From: Lithobates sylvaticus
Lineage: Eukaryota > Chordata > Amphibia > Anura > Ranidae
Direction of reading: 5' to 3'
Length of the DNA: 64,000 nucleotides
NCBI GenBank assembly: GCA_028564925.1
Contig: CM053028.1
Coordinates: 360,835,802 to 360,899,801, forward strand
Part shown: piece by piece, positions 22,139 to 32,452 of the stretch
Numbering within the stretch: the stretch's first letter is position 1
Layout of the letters: each line of letters begins with the position of its first letter
Made by a program: the position numbers and the translations under genes
The notes under the pieces: model-generated
Told to the model about the DNA's origin: nothing
Seen by the model: only the letters and a program-made list of their open reading frames with translations
Databases searched by the model: none

Positions 22139-24286
22139 ATGTTTCCCGTACGTACTCGTCGCCGAGTTCGTGCTGTACGCGGAATTGGTGTCGGGCTTTT
22201 AGCTTTGAGCCAAGACCCGTCCATGAACAGAGTGACGAGGAGTATGTGGACCAAGAATTGGTTGCTTCAGCGTGATCAGTTCTCGCACATGCCTTTGCTT
22301 CGTAAGATCCGGGAGAATAATCCTGATGATTTCAGGAACTTTCTCCGGATGACGGACTCCGTGTTTCACCATCTTTTGGCTTTGCTGACCCCTTTTATCA
22401 GCCGGCAGGATACCTGCATGAGACAAGCCATCACTCCGGAGCAGAGGCTTGTTGCTACTTTGAGGTACTTGGCGACAGGGAGAAGCCTTCAGGATTTGAA
22501 GTTCTCTTCAGGTATCTCTCCCCAGGCCCTGGGAATCATTATTCCAGAGACCTGTTCTGCCATCATCCAGGTCCTGCAGGAGGACTATATTAAGGTAACA
22601 TTTCTCCTTTACTATTCCATTCTATGTATGCTCTGTTTGCTAATGTCTTGTATTTTTGACCTCCTTCCCTAATTACCATGATTGCAATATGCTCTAATAT
22701 GCTGTGCCCCTTTTCTCCTTCATGCATTTTTCCCTTCACTTACCTCCCCAGCATGCTCTTCTGGCCCAATAGACACCTATGGCCTAGTCACTTAAGCAAT
22801 GTATTTTGTCTGCTGCATAGTATTGTTTTCCCCCAAACACCCCCGAAAATATGCACAAATGTTTGCTGTGTGTTTTACTTTTTGTTTTTTTAATTTGGTG
22901 GGGGGGGGCAAACTCATTAGGAACCCCCTCCCCCAAATGCTCTGTCAGATGGTACCAATCCTCTATCTGCTGGCTTTCCCAAGGTCAATACACACTATAT
23001 ACCTACCTCTTTATAGTGGGCATCTTTAGGGATGAATTCTGCAAAGCATGTAGTGCAAGGGGCTGGCTCCATACTTTCCAGTTCCTCTTTTTTTGGTGTT
23101 CTTTCCCTCCTATTAGCTTGCTTGGTAATTTCTGAATGTCACAATGTGCTTTTCTTTTTTTTTGGGGGGGGGGAGGGGGTGTTTGAAATGTTATTTTATC
23201 TTTCCTGTGGGCTGCCAATAGTGTTAAGTACAGAGGGTCTGGCCAAACTAGCACACATTATTGAGCCATTTGGCAATCAATGAAGTGCAGAGGGTTACCT
23301 GTCCAACCCCCCCCCCCAAAACCCTAGTTATTGCCAATGGCCCATCAGAAGTGGGGGGATTGATGTGGGGTGAGTCATCTGCGAAGGGGACCCTCTACTT
23401 TTCTGTGCAAATACTTTCCAGCCTAAAATGTGAAAGTATGCTCTTGTTCCAAGATGTTGATTGTCTAATCTGCTTGCAATGTTTATGTGCAAAGGGACAA
23501 ATTTTTTTTTATTGTTTCACTCCACAGTTCCCTTCCACGCCACAGGAATGGCAGACTGTGGCCTCCCACTTTGCCAGTCGTTGGGACTTTCCTAGTTGCG
23601 GAGGGGCAATTGATGGGAAACACGTCCGCATCGTCCCACCGCCCAACTCGGGGTCCTACTATTATAATTATAAGGGGTTTAATAGTGTAGTGATGTTGGC
23701 GGTGGTGTCGGCGACATACGAGTTTATGTATGTGGACGTGGGGATGAACGGCCGGATCTCGGATGGTGGTGCCATTGCGCACACGGAGTTCTACTGGCGT
23801 CTCCAAAGTGGCAGTCTGTGCTTGCCACCTCCAGAGGAGAATGCTGAAGGACTCCCCTTCGTCTTTGTCGCAGATGAAGTGTTTGCGTTGACTCCCCATC
23901 TGATGAGGCCCTTCCCGATGAGGACCCTCACCCCAGACCAGAGGGTCTTCAACTACAGGCTGTCCAGAGCCCGAAGAGTGGTGGAGAACACCTTTGGCAT
24001 CCTGGCCAGCCGCTTCTGCCTGTTCTTGACGGCTATAAACTTGGCGGAATACAAACTGAACCACATAGTTCTTGCCTGTTGCATATTGCACAACTTTTTA
24101 AAACGACACAACAGCAACTACGTGGTGCCCGTTGGCCCAGATGTGGAGGGCCCTCCAAATGCTGACCTCACAGCCCTTCAAGCGGCACGTCCAGGCTTGC
24201 CCCCTCTAAATGCCCGCGCGGTCCGCGAGCAATATATGGACTACTTTGTGGGTAGGGGGGCCATTGCTCAGCCTGACGATGTGTGA
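22139..24286 (+). CDS. Harbinger transposase (HARBI1-like, DDE), two exons
   Basis: Exon 1 is 22139-22594, starts MFPVRTRRRVRAV and ends EDYIK before GTAACA. Exon 2 is 23528-24286, following a TCCACAG acceptor. Both are phase 0 and give about 404 residues without a stop. The N-terminal half has the helical RRKLRTRDSVFHHLL-type region of the family (here DDFRNFLRMTDSVFHHLL and EQRLVATLRYLATGRSLQDL). The catalytic core shows GGAIDGKHVRI (D181), FVADEVFAL (D268) and ARRVVENTFGILASRF (E305), the DDE_Tnp_4 pattern of HARBI1 proteins; 36 residues separate D268 and E305. It should cut and join element ends in the nucleus. A polyadenylation signal AATAAA follows at 24299. The intron is about 930 bases, and its edges are predicted from consensus. 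Confidence 0.9.
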
Positions 24287-24298
24287 GAGGCATTTTTT

Positions 24299-24304
24299 AA
24301 TAAA
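24299..24304 (+). terminator. Polyadenylation signal of the transposase gene
   Basis: AATAAA lies 13 bases after the stop codon. Confidence 0.6.
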
Positions 24305-25355
24305 TATATTTTTTTAACCAACCTATGATTTCTTGTTATTTCCGTATTATTGCTTATTTGACCTTGAAATTTTTGCCCTTTAGCTTCGACAGTGGGAATG
24401 CACTTTCTGGGAAAAAGGATGTAACAGTCTCTTCTTCCCAAAAAGAATCTTCTCATGTTGTGTGTTTGCTACCTAATCTTTGGTCTAGAGAAGGTTTCTA
24501 GTGCATAACTGACACCCAAAATACTCCTTGTCATCACCATGACAGAAATGTGTGTATTACCCAAAATGGTGTGCTACGTGTTTTCCAAAAAATCACTGTG
24601 GGTGTCATTTACATAAGTCAAATCCACTATGCTCTACAAGTGCAGTGCAAAAGTGCCCTGGAAAAGAAACTTGCAGTGCAAACTGGACTTGCCTTTAGTA
24701 AATAACACCCATTGCCCCCCAAATCCTTTACATTTGACATACATAATGTTTTTTGGTTTTGAAATAAGGAAGCCACACATTTCGAAAATAAAAAAAGTTT
24801 ACTTGGAACACATTCACAAGTGCGTTTACAAACCTCTTGCCAAAACTGACAAGATCTGGTTTATTTACAACAGTGTTTACAAACATTCCGCATTTGGTAA
24901 AACCAGGCATGGAGCAAAACAGAACATAGGAACTCGGAAAGATCAACTTTCTAAAGTGAAGACAAGATCAGACATGACTATATGTTCAAAGTGTGTTTGA
25001 TCTTGCCTTCATCACATGGGGGGGGCACCCCTGGAAACTGGACATTTAGAACATGCACACAATTTGGGTCGCCAAATGGTCATTAGATGGTAAAACACAT
25101 GCCTAGAATCTTCAAAAGTGCCATTTTCCATCATGGGGATGAATGGACGTTTTTGGGGGTGCAACCCCTTCACCACAACCACTTTAGTAGTTCGTAAAGT
25201 GGTTGCACCCCCAAAAAAACGTGGTCATTCATCCACCATGAAGGGAGCTAGCACATGTGGACACAATGTGTGCATGTTCCAAATTTCACACAGTTCTTAA
25301 GTTGAAAATGTGTTCAGAAGCAGCCACAAATGTGTGTAAATTACTTGGTGCGTTT
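24305..25355. other. Spacer between the convergent transposase and Myb-type genes
   Basis: No gene is seen. About 24600-24715 has the signature of a palindromic MITE (CAAATCCACTATGC and AAACTGGACTTGCC inside a GTAAATAACACCC end), also seen at about 31710-31815. A strong hairpin lies at 25150-25222. Confidence 0.55.
25150..25222. repeat. Hairpin in the spacer next to the Myb-type gene
   Basis: GTTTTTGGGGGTGCAACC pairs with GGTTGCACCCCCAAAAAAAC about 30 bases later. A hairpin at the same place relative to the Myb-type gene, with different arm extensions, occurs in the second Harbinger copy at 31207-31262. Confidence 0.8.
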
Positions 25356-26690
25356 TCATATTTTTCCTAAAACATCAATGATGTTCTTCAATTTTTGTTG
25401 AACATCATTGATGTTTTGCTTTATGTCATCTAGATCTCTATTGCAGACCATTATCTCCCGATGAGTACGTGGGCACTCTCTGTGGTAAAGTGCGATTCTT
25501 CTTCCACAACATCCACGTCACATGAAAAAAAAAAAAAAAAAATGTCTTGGAAATGAGGCAGGCATACATTGATTAGCTTACCAGTAGCTGTGTTCTCCCA
25601 CACTCACCTGTTGTGGTGACAAGTTCTCCAATTTCTCTGATCTCTCCTTCCTCCTCCTCTGCTTCTGGTCTTTCCCCTTCTTTGGGAGGTGTTGGTTTGG
25701 TGGTTTCCTCTGACGTCACGAGTTTTCGCTCCCCTATGAGAAGGTACAAAAGGAAGATTTAGCAACACAATCTATTGAGGGCAGAAATAGGAAATGTCAA
25801 ACATTGGTTGAAAGTGAGGGACAATATTTTTGTAGGGCCAGTTACAAATGACAACATGAATGGAGTCACTTTTTAAAGGTGCTAAACTTAGTAGGTTTTT
25901 GGTAGAAGTTTGTCTGATGGAGACCCCCCTCTAGTATCCACTGGAGCACATGTGTGGAAAAGCCTAATAAAAAGTGGGTTGGGGTGTCCCAGCACTAGTG
26001 CTCTAGAGTCCAGATGGGTAAACAGCTACTGGGTGACCTCTCCTTTACATTGAATAAATTGGCTTGACATTCTTGATGACATTTCTAGAGAGAACAAACT
26101 TCCTTTCCCCAAACAATTCACCAAACCTCGTATTATAAGTGGCCGAACGATCGAGGTTGAGTACGATCTAATGGACACACACAAACATGACAGTGGCAGA
26201 AAGATCGAGGTTGCGTACGATCGAATGCACAGACGAACCTGAAAGTGGCCATTTTAGAATGTACAACTGTGTAAAAATACAAACACATGGAGCAGTATGC
26301 AAGCAAGAAATGAAACACACAACACAACTACTTACTTTTTTGAAGAACTCGCTTGATCTTTCTGTACTGATCGGCCTCCCTCAGTTTCAGGTCTGACCAG
26401 CGTTTCCTCAGTTGCTCCTTGGATCGTTGTACCCCAAAATGATTGTACAGCCTCCTCACAACTTTAGACATGATCTTGGCCTTGCGGACATTGGGGTTGA
26501 GGTAAGGCCCATACTTCCCATCATAGTCGCTCCTCTTTAATATGTCCACCATCTCCAACATTTCTCCAAATTACATATTGGAGGCCTTGAATTTCAGGCT
26601 CCGGGATCGGGACGTTTCTGCCTCCGGCCTTTCCTCGTCCTCCTCCTCGTTGCTGCAATATTTGGGGCGCAACTGCTGTGTCCCCGCCAT
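25356..26690 (-). pseudogene. Harbinger accessory gene, Myb/SANT-like DNA-binding protein, three exons, damaged
   Basis: Exon 1 (26690-26336) starts MAGTQQLRPKYC and encodes a Myb/SANT-like trihelix, with KIMSKVVRRLYNHFGV followed by EQLRKRWSDLKLREADQYRK. Exon 2 (25733-25608) is acidic (KLVTSEETTKPTPPKEGE). Exon 3 (25521-25356) encodes an acidic stretch and a short coiled coil (KQNINDVQQKLKNIIDVLG-like). A TAA stop interrupts exon 1 at 26571-26573 with the same frame resuming after it. The exon 3 acceptor has AT where the second copy has AG, and a one-base loss near VLIGR shifts exon 3. The family's Myb-like proteins are known to bring transposase to the element ends and nucleus; this copy looks dead. 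Confidence 0.78.
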
Positions 26691-27001
26691 GTGCTCTCCC
26701 CACTGCGCCGTAAAGAGAAGGGGTGGGGAATAGACGAGAAAGATCGTCAGGGGCGGGCGGAGTTTGACGCATGCGCACTGTATATAAAACGTCACACGCC
26801 TGTGTCGTAGCCACGATCTGTGCGACGAGGGGAGAGAAAGCTCACGCACGAGACGATCGCTATAACGAAGGTACAATTTGACTTTGGTACTTAACTAGCC
26901 TAGACTGATTAGACCTTGAGGCTTCTTTATGGAGAAGGTTAGGAGAGTTAAGCCTGACATAATTTATAGTGTTTTGTGTGGTGTTGTGTCTTGCAGAGAT
27001 T
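26691..27001. promoter_or_regulatory. Divergent promoter region of the Myb-type and MADF-type genes
   Basis: The 310-base gap separates two divergently read genes. A TATA box, TATATAAAA, lies at 26781-26789 on the plus strand. A non-coding first exon of the MADF gene probably ends at 26870 (GAAG|GTACAA), with the intron closing at TTGCAG (26996) just before the ATG at 27002. Confidence 0.55.
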
Positions 27002-28181
27002 ATGCAGGGATTCAACAACGTGAGTTTTCTCCCCCTGTTCATTGAGAAATACAGGGAAATTCCCCTTTTGTGGCAGGCCAAACACCCCAATTACGGCAGC
27101 AAACCAATGAGGTACGCAGCCCTGCTGGAACTTGTGGAATTTGTAAAGCCAAGGTTCCCCACGGCAACTGTTGGTGATTTAAGAAAGAAAATTGGCAGCC
27201 TGAGGAGTGCGTATATCAGGGAGCGCAAGAAGGTCCTGAAGTCCCTAGAATCTGCAGTTGCAGCAGATGTCTATGCCCCCAAGCTCTGGTACTAGGACAG
27301 TCTCCATTTTCTCAAAGACCAGACTGATGTCACGGAGCCACTCTCGCCTCCTCCTTCCACGCTTCCTTGCGCGCAGGCCACCCCTGATGAGGCTTCCGAG
27401 GAGCAACCTGGGCCTTCCAGTCTGGAAGATGTGGAGGAGCCCAGCTTGTTCCAGGTATAGTAGTTTGGGAACCATTTTTGTGAAATAGGAATGATGTTCA
27501 CTGAATTCAGGATCACCAATTGCTTAGTTCCTAACGTGTTTGACATATCAACTGACAGTAGTGTTGTAGACATTTGGGGCCAGAATCTAAACTGCAGGGC
27601 TGAGAATTGTATGGTTTTCTATTTGTAACCATTTTGCAACAGTCACTAGATGAGAATTGTGTGTGTTTGATGAACAAATAACTGAAACTATGTCCCTTTT
27701 TCATACACAGGAAGACCTCAGCCAGGAGGAGGCTGTGGAATGTGGCAGTCAGGAGGAGGAAGGGGTTAGTGGCAGCCAAGAGGTGGGTAGTGGCAGCCAA
27801 GAGGGGGGTAGGCCTCGGAGCCTGACTGACTCCCAAATCCCTCCCCTCCGCCTTCCCTACAAAAGGGCGAGAAGGGGGGGTGAGGCGGGAGAGTCAGCGC
27901 TCCGGATGATCAGAGAGGCTTCAGCCTCCCTACATGCCACACCCACCGACGAGGAGACGTTTGGCTCGGTGGTTGTCACTAAAATGAAGGGTATGGAGGT
28001 GGGGCAACGCAACATGTGTGAGGGGCTCATCCTCAAGGTCCTAAATAAGGGTATGGCTGGGGAGATGACCCCACTCACACATGTTTGCCATAGTGACCAT
28101 GCTCCGCCTCCTCCTCCTCCTTCTGCCACCCCACCAGCAACACAGCCACAGCGTGCAAGGAAGCGTGGAAGGAAGACCTGA
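27002..28181 (+). pseudogene. Harbinger accessory gene, MADF-type DNA-binding protein, one premature stop
   Basis: Coding exon 1 (27002-27454) begins MQGFNNVSFLPLFIEKYREI and contains a MADF-like domain over about the first 95 residues: FIEKYREIPLLWQAKHPNY, then PTATVGDLRKKIGSLRSAY and KLWY. A TAG at 27293-27295 interrupts it right after KLWY. The frame then continues as DSLHFLKDQTD, the usual next part of such domains, so this is a single nonsense change. Exon 2 (27711-28181) starts after TACACAG and encodes an acidic, Gln/Ser-rich part, a conserved helical segment (ALRMIREASASLHA, EETFGSVVVTKMKGM) and a basic tail ending RKRGRKT. MADF proteins bind DNA; here it would be a partner of the transposase. 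Confidence 0.8.
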
Positions 28182-29211
28182 GAGTGACAAACTGGATTCA
28201 GTCTGGTCTGAGAGAAGATGGAGCCTCTCGTAGTACCAGAGCCTGGGGACCTAGATGGCATCTGCTGCAGTTCCGGATGTTTTGGACTTCAGGACCAGAT
28301 AGCACTCCCCTTAAGATATGTACTCCTCAGGCCCCCATTTTTAGACGCTTGAAAAATGATGGTTGCCGTGGGGGTCCAAGGCTTTGCAAATTCCCCAAGT
28401 TTCTTCATCGCTGCGTTCCTCTTTGGTTTGTTGCTGACACCTAAATAAAGGTCTTTTTGATTTGAAATAATCATTGCCTATGTGTTTTACTTTTCTACAA
28501 TGACAGTTTATTTGTGAGTAGGCTGGTAGATTTCACTAATCATAAAGTATAATTAACAAGGGGCACCAACAACAAACAAACTCCTAGAAAATTTTAGCAA
28601 CAAATAGAATTGTTAATAATGTTGTTTTGCTAAGTTGAGACACACAACCCCCCTCAAAAAAAAAAAAAAAACATCTCCTTAAAATATGTCTTCCAACAAA
28701 AAAAAAAATATGAGAAATCATCCAAAAAATATTACAAAGATTCTTTTACGATCTGAGTAAAAATAAACATGTAGTGTAGAAATCCTGAAAAGTAATAAAG
28801 AACTAAGTTTGGGAGAAGTGCGGGTGAATATGAGCAGCTAAAACATGTCATTCTTCTTGCATTGTAAAGAAAAAGAGAATGCGCTGCATTAAAGACATTT
28901 TAACATTGCAGTGTGACGAATGTGCTGTGTCGATTAGGAAAGGTAGTTTTACCTGACCGAGCGCTTCCGTCACAGAATTTCTTCTGAGCATGCGTAGCAC
29001 TTGTAGCACTCCGTCGGACTACCATACACACGATCGGATTTGGTGTGATCGGACCTTGTTGTCCAAAAATCTATCCAGCAGGAGATAGGACTTTGTCCGT
29101 CGGACAATCCGACAAACACTGTCCGATGGTGCCTACACACGGTCGGATTTTTCGACAACATTGTCCGATAGGACAGAATCCATGCGAAAATCCGACCGTG
29201 TGTATGGGGCT
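28182..29211. other. 3' untranslated and right subterminal region of the Harbinger element
   Basis: A polyadenylation signal AATAAA lies at 28444-28449. The rest is AT-rich, then from about 29010 the subterminal zone repeats CACACGATCGGATT- and CACACGGTCGGATT-like motifs in both orientations before the terminal inverted repeat. Confidence 0.65.
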
Positions 29212-29357
29212 TTAGACAGGATGATTTGATTGGTCCCAGACTGGTCGGTAAGTTGAGCTCTGAATTTCTTTGGTTTTGTTTTACATGCGTAGCCCTTCCA
29301 TTTGCTCCTTGCTGCAAAGGCCAATTATAGGTAAGAGCAGTGGCCATTTGTTTGTTA
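29212..29357. repeat. Continuation of the interrupted 350-bp repeat unit
   Basis: TTAGACAGGATGATTTG onward matches 21276-21425 (TTAGACAGGATAATTTGG), including GACTGGTCGGTAA and CAGTGGCCATTTGTTTGT. It is the right part of the unit split by the Harbinger insertion. Confidence 0.85.
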
Positions 29358-29359
29358 TG

Positions 29360-29995
29360 CATAAATCACACATCTAATTTCCTGACTACCTATCACATTT
29401 TCGGAGACCATGGAGCACAAGGACAGTGAAAACACCCCAAAAATTACCACATTTTGGAAAGAAAATACTCCAAGGTATTTTCTGAAAGGCATAGCGAGTC
29501 TTATGAAAATGTAATTTTTTACCACAAGCTTTTGGAAAACGAAAATAAAATTTTTTAGACAAAATTGTTAAAATTGAAATTGTCAATTTATAAGATGTTT
29601 CTAACACACATCATAGGCATAGTTAGAAATGCAAAACACATTCTGCTACTCCTCCTGAGTGTGGCAATACCACATGCATGAAACTTTTTCACAGTCTAAC
29701 CACACAGACGGGCCCAAAATCTATGGAGCACCTTTAGTTTTTCTAGGGGGCATAAATTACACATCTAATTTCCTGACTACCTATCTAATTTTTGGAGGCT
29801 CTGGAGCACCAGGACACCGGAAATACCCATAAAATTACTACATTTTGAAGAGTAAACACTCCAAGGTACTTTAAGAGGCATGATGATTTTGAAGTCTTCA
29901 TTTTTTTTTGCCAAACGTTTTTGGAAAATGTGGAAAGAAAATGAAATTAGAAAATAGAATTACGCCCCAAAACACATTCTACTACATCGTGGCTA
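29360..29995. repeat. Dispersed repeat in two tandem, diverged copies
   Basis: CACATCTAATTTCCTGACTA occurs near 29369 and 29761, each followed by a similar GGAGCAC...AGGACA...CTCCAAGGTA succession, giving a repeat spacing of about 392 bases. No coding sequence is seen. Confidence 0.7.
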
Positions 29996-30436
29996 GATTT
30001 GTGGCTTGGCTGTGCTCACCTTTGGGCCCGCTTCCTAGTTTGCTTGTCTATTTAAGACATGCTCAGTGTAACTCACATTGCCTGAGAACCTTCATAGTTC
30101 TCTGAGCTCCCGTTTGCATACCTCTTGTCCATACTGTGTCTGACTACCTGTGTACCGACCCCAGCTTCATTTACCATCTGTGTTTGTTTGCTGCTCGCCC
30201 TGATCGCGGCTTGTCTTCTGGATCCCCTTTTGCCTGCTGCTTGTACTCTGCACACCGAGTGGTCACCGCATCCTTAGCTAGGCGTACCTGGGGGCCGTGA
30301 CCTGGTTCCAGCTTGCTGCAAGTCCATCCCCACCATCAGGGGCCCTGGTGTAGAAGCAGGCTGGTGCTTAGACTCCGCACCTTGGGGAACCCTGAGTTGG
30401 CAATCTACAAGAGCACACTACCACAGACTTCTGACA
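29996..30436 (+). repeat. LTR-like fragment, 3' part
   Basis: A promoter-like CTATTTAAGACATGC is followed by a pyrimidine-rich leader (CTGTGTACCGACCCCAGCTT) and an end in CTTCTGACA. The layout resembles the solo LTR at 34858-36448, including its TATTTAAG and GACCCCGGCTT phrases. The left end is not clear. Confidence 0.5.
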
Positions 30437-30721
30437 GAATGTAATTTAGTGTTGCGCCACCTATAGCAGCTCCATTTCCTATAAGCCAAGCAAGCCTTGC
30501 CTACTGGTACGTGGAAGTTCTCTGATCATCTCCATGGTCCATGTGTGAACATTATACAAAAAAGGTAAGTATTCCAGCTTTAGAAAGGGGAAAAAATATG
30601 TCTTCAGCTTGGAACTCTGCCAAAAAAGACAATTGTACGACACTTCCAAACAATGTTTCATATTACTATATCTGGCCTCAAATATCTATGTGCTAAGTAT
30701 ACCTTTTTTTTATTCACATAG

Positions 30722-31081
30722 GGGAGAAAAGACTCGGGACATCAGAGGACACCCTCCTAAAGAAGGGGAAATCCTCACACCACAACCAGAGGATGTGGAG
30801 GAAGGAGAGGTTTATGAAATAGTGACCACAACAGGTGGGTGTCTGAGACCACAGCTTCAGGTAATAGATGTCTGCCTTTATATTTATAATACATGGTGTG
30901 TTTTTTTATTTTAGGTGATGTGGATGTTGTGGAAGAAGATTTGCATTTCACAAGTGCAAGTGCACACGTCCTCATTGGGGAGATCATGGTGTGCAATCGT
31001 GATTTACAAAAGATCAAGAAAGACATCAATGATATTGAAAAAAGACTCAAAAACATCATTGATGTTTTAGGCCGAATCTAA
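30722..31081 (+). pseudogene. Myb-type Harbinger accessory gene, exons 2 and 3 only
   Basis: Exon 2 (30722-30834) is acidic, HPPKEGEILTPQPEDVEEGE-like, between a CATAG acceptor and a GTGGGT donor. Exon 3 (30915-31081) follows TTTTAG and encodes GDVDVVEEDLHFTSAS, then GEIMVCNRDLQKIKKDIND and a coiled coil ending IIDVLGRI with a stop. Both frames are open here, unlike in the 25356-26690 copy, and they confirm its exon borders. The DNA-binding exon 1 is not recognisable upstream. Confidence 0.72.
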
Positions 31082-31206
31082 AAAACACCTAAAGTCTTAA
31101 TTTTTTTTTTCAGCATTTTAGTAGATTGAAAGCCAAATTTTGAAGATGCACACAGTGTGTCAACATGTGCTATCTGCCATCACGGGATATCAATGTACAC
31201 ATTTGG

Positions 31207-31262
31207 TGGGTGCAACCCCTTCCTCGCAACTAAAGTAGCTGAGAGGAAGGGGTTGCACCCCC
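31207..31262. repeat. Hairpin downstream of the Myb-type gene remnant
   Basis: GGGTGCAACCCCTTCCTC pairs perfectly with GAGGAAGGGGTTGCACCC. It is the counterpart of the hairpin at 25150-25222. Confidence 0.85.
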
Positions 31263-31699
31263 GAAACACGTCCATTGATCCCCCATGATGGGAGCTAGCA
31301 CATGTTAGGCATGGGATCAGAAGGGAAATCCCCATTTTGACTCTCAATTTGTGTGCATCTTCAAAATTTGACTTTCACAGGGGTGACATCACCCCATCTG
31401 ATGAAGGCAAGATCAACACAGTTTGGACATACTAATGTCTGATCTTGCCTTCATTTTTTCTAAGTTGAACTTTGTAAGTTCCTGAGTTGGGTATTGTTTT
31501 ATGGTTTTAAACATGCCTATTTAACACAAAAAAGGCTATTTGTACTGTCTATACTAAAAATGTTATTCCTAAAATATGTTGGTTTGTTCAAAAATCCTTT
31601 TTTCCTCTGTGCACAGAGTAAATATTTTAAGACTCAACAATGTGTGGCTTCTTCTTTCAATGCTTAATAGCAGTTTTTGGAGTAAGTTGTTGTTTACAG

Positions 31700-31815
31700 T
31701 GACAATGGGGGTTGTTTCCTAAAGCCAATTTCACTTTGCACTATAAGTGCACTTTCAAGTGTACTTTTGCAGTGCACTTGTAGTGCAAAATGGATTTTCC
31801 TTTATTAAATAACGC
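31700..31815. mobile_element. Palindromic MITE-like element
   Basis: CACTTTGCACTATAAGTGC and GCACTTGTAGTGCAAAATGG pair as inverted repeats between TTTCCTAAAG and CTTTATTAAATAACGCC ends. A related copy lies at about 24600-24715. Confidence 0.65.
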
Positions 31816-32452
31816 CCACAGTGCTTTATAATTTCCCAGAATCATGCCATTTCCGTGAAACTGTAATGCATTACATACATTAACAACAAAAACAAGGTAT
31901 GTGTAGCAGACCCACAACATAATAATAGTTCGCTGAAGAAGAGATTGTCACCTCATGTATCAAATAAATTACGTTTGCACTATTGAAGAAAATGTAAAGA
32001 AAAAAAAAAAAAAAGCCCATTGGAGAACCTAGGAGACAGTTAAAAGAAACACAAGCAGTAACTCAAAGGAAATATTATTTCAGTTTAAATATAAATTGTT
32101 TTAATTGTTAATAAACATTTTCTGGCATATCAATGGCCACCCTACCCACAAAGTACTCCATATATTTTATACGGACCACAAGCACAAACTGAAGAGCAGT
32201 AACGATCGGAAAAGCACAAAGCTGAAAAGCACGAATCGTCTCTCACCAAACTTCTACTAACACGAGATTAGCAGAAGGAGCCCACTTCTAGTGCCGTCGT
32301 ACGTGTTGTACATCACCGCGTTCTTGACATTCGGAATTTCCGACAAGATTTGTGTGACCGTGTGCATGCAAGACATGTTTGAGTCAACATCCGTCTGAAA
32401 AAAACATGGATTTAATTGTCGGAATGTCCGACCGTGTCTACGCGGCATTACT

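Larger units (their letters stand above)
21633..29211 (+). mobile_element. PIF/Harbinger DNA transposon, 7.6 kb, both ends present, three genes
   Basis: The left terminus AGCCCCATACACACG and the right terminus CGTGTGTATGGGGCT are inverted repeats. TAA (21630-21632) and TTA (29212-29214) flank them, one mismatch from a perfect 3-bp target duplication. The flanks join into the neighbouring 350-bp repeat unit, which carries a single TTA at the site, so the insertion is directly visible. Three spliced genes are inside: a transposase (plus), a Myb/SANT-type gene (minus) converging on it, and a MADF-type gene (plus) diverging from the Myb gene. Subterminal regions carry repeated TACACACGGTCGGA-like motifs. 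The transposase frame is open, but both accessory genes are damaged, so present-day autonomy is doubtful. Confidence 0.9.
30560..32452 (+). mobile_element. Second, diverged and deleted PIF/Harbinger copy (inverted relative to the first)
   Basis: It holds the last two exons of a Myb-type gene on the plus strand, a hairpin, a palindromic MITE-like segment, and a short remnant of the transposase C-terminus on the minus strand at about 32110-32195 (an ATATATGGAGTACTTTGTGG match). It ends in TCCGACCGTGTCTACGCGGC before TTA. The gene order is that of the first element's middle part, read the other way. The transposase core and the MADF gene are missing, so it is a deletion derivative. The left limit is uncertain. 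Confidence 0.7.

Noticed and set aside
21630-29214. Reading the Harbinger left and right ends as two unrelated MITEs
   Set aside because: The flanking DNA on both sides joins into one 350-bp repeat unit at a TTA, and the terminal sequences match as inverted repeats, so one insertion explains both.
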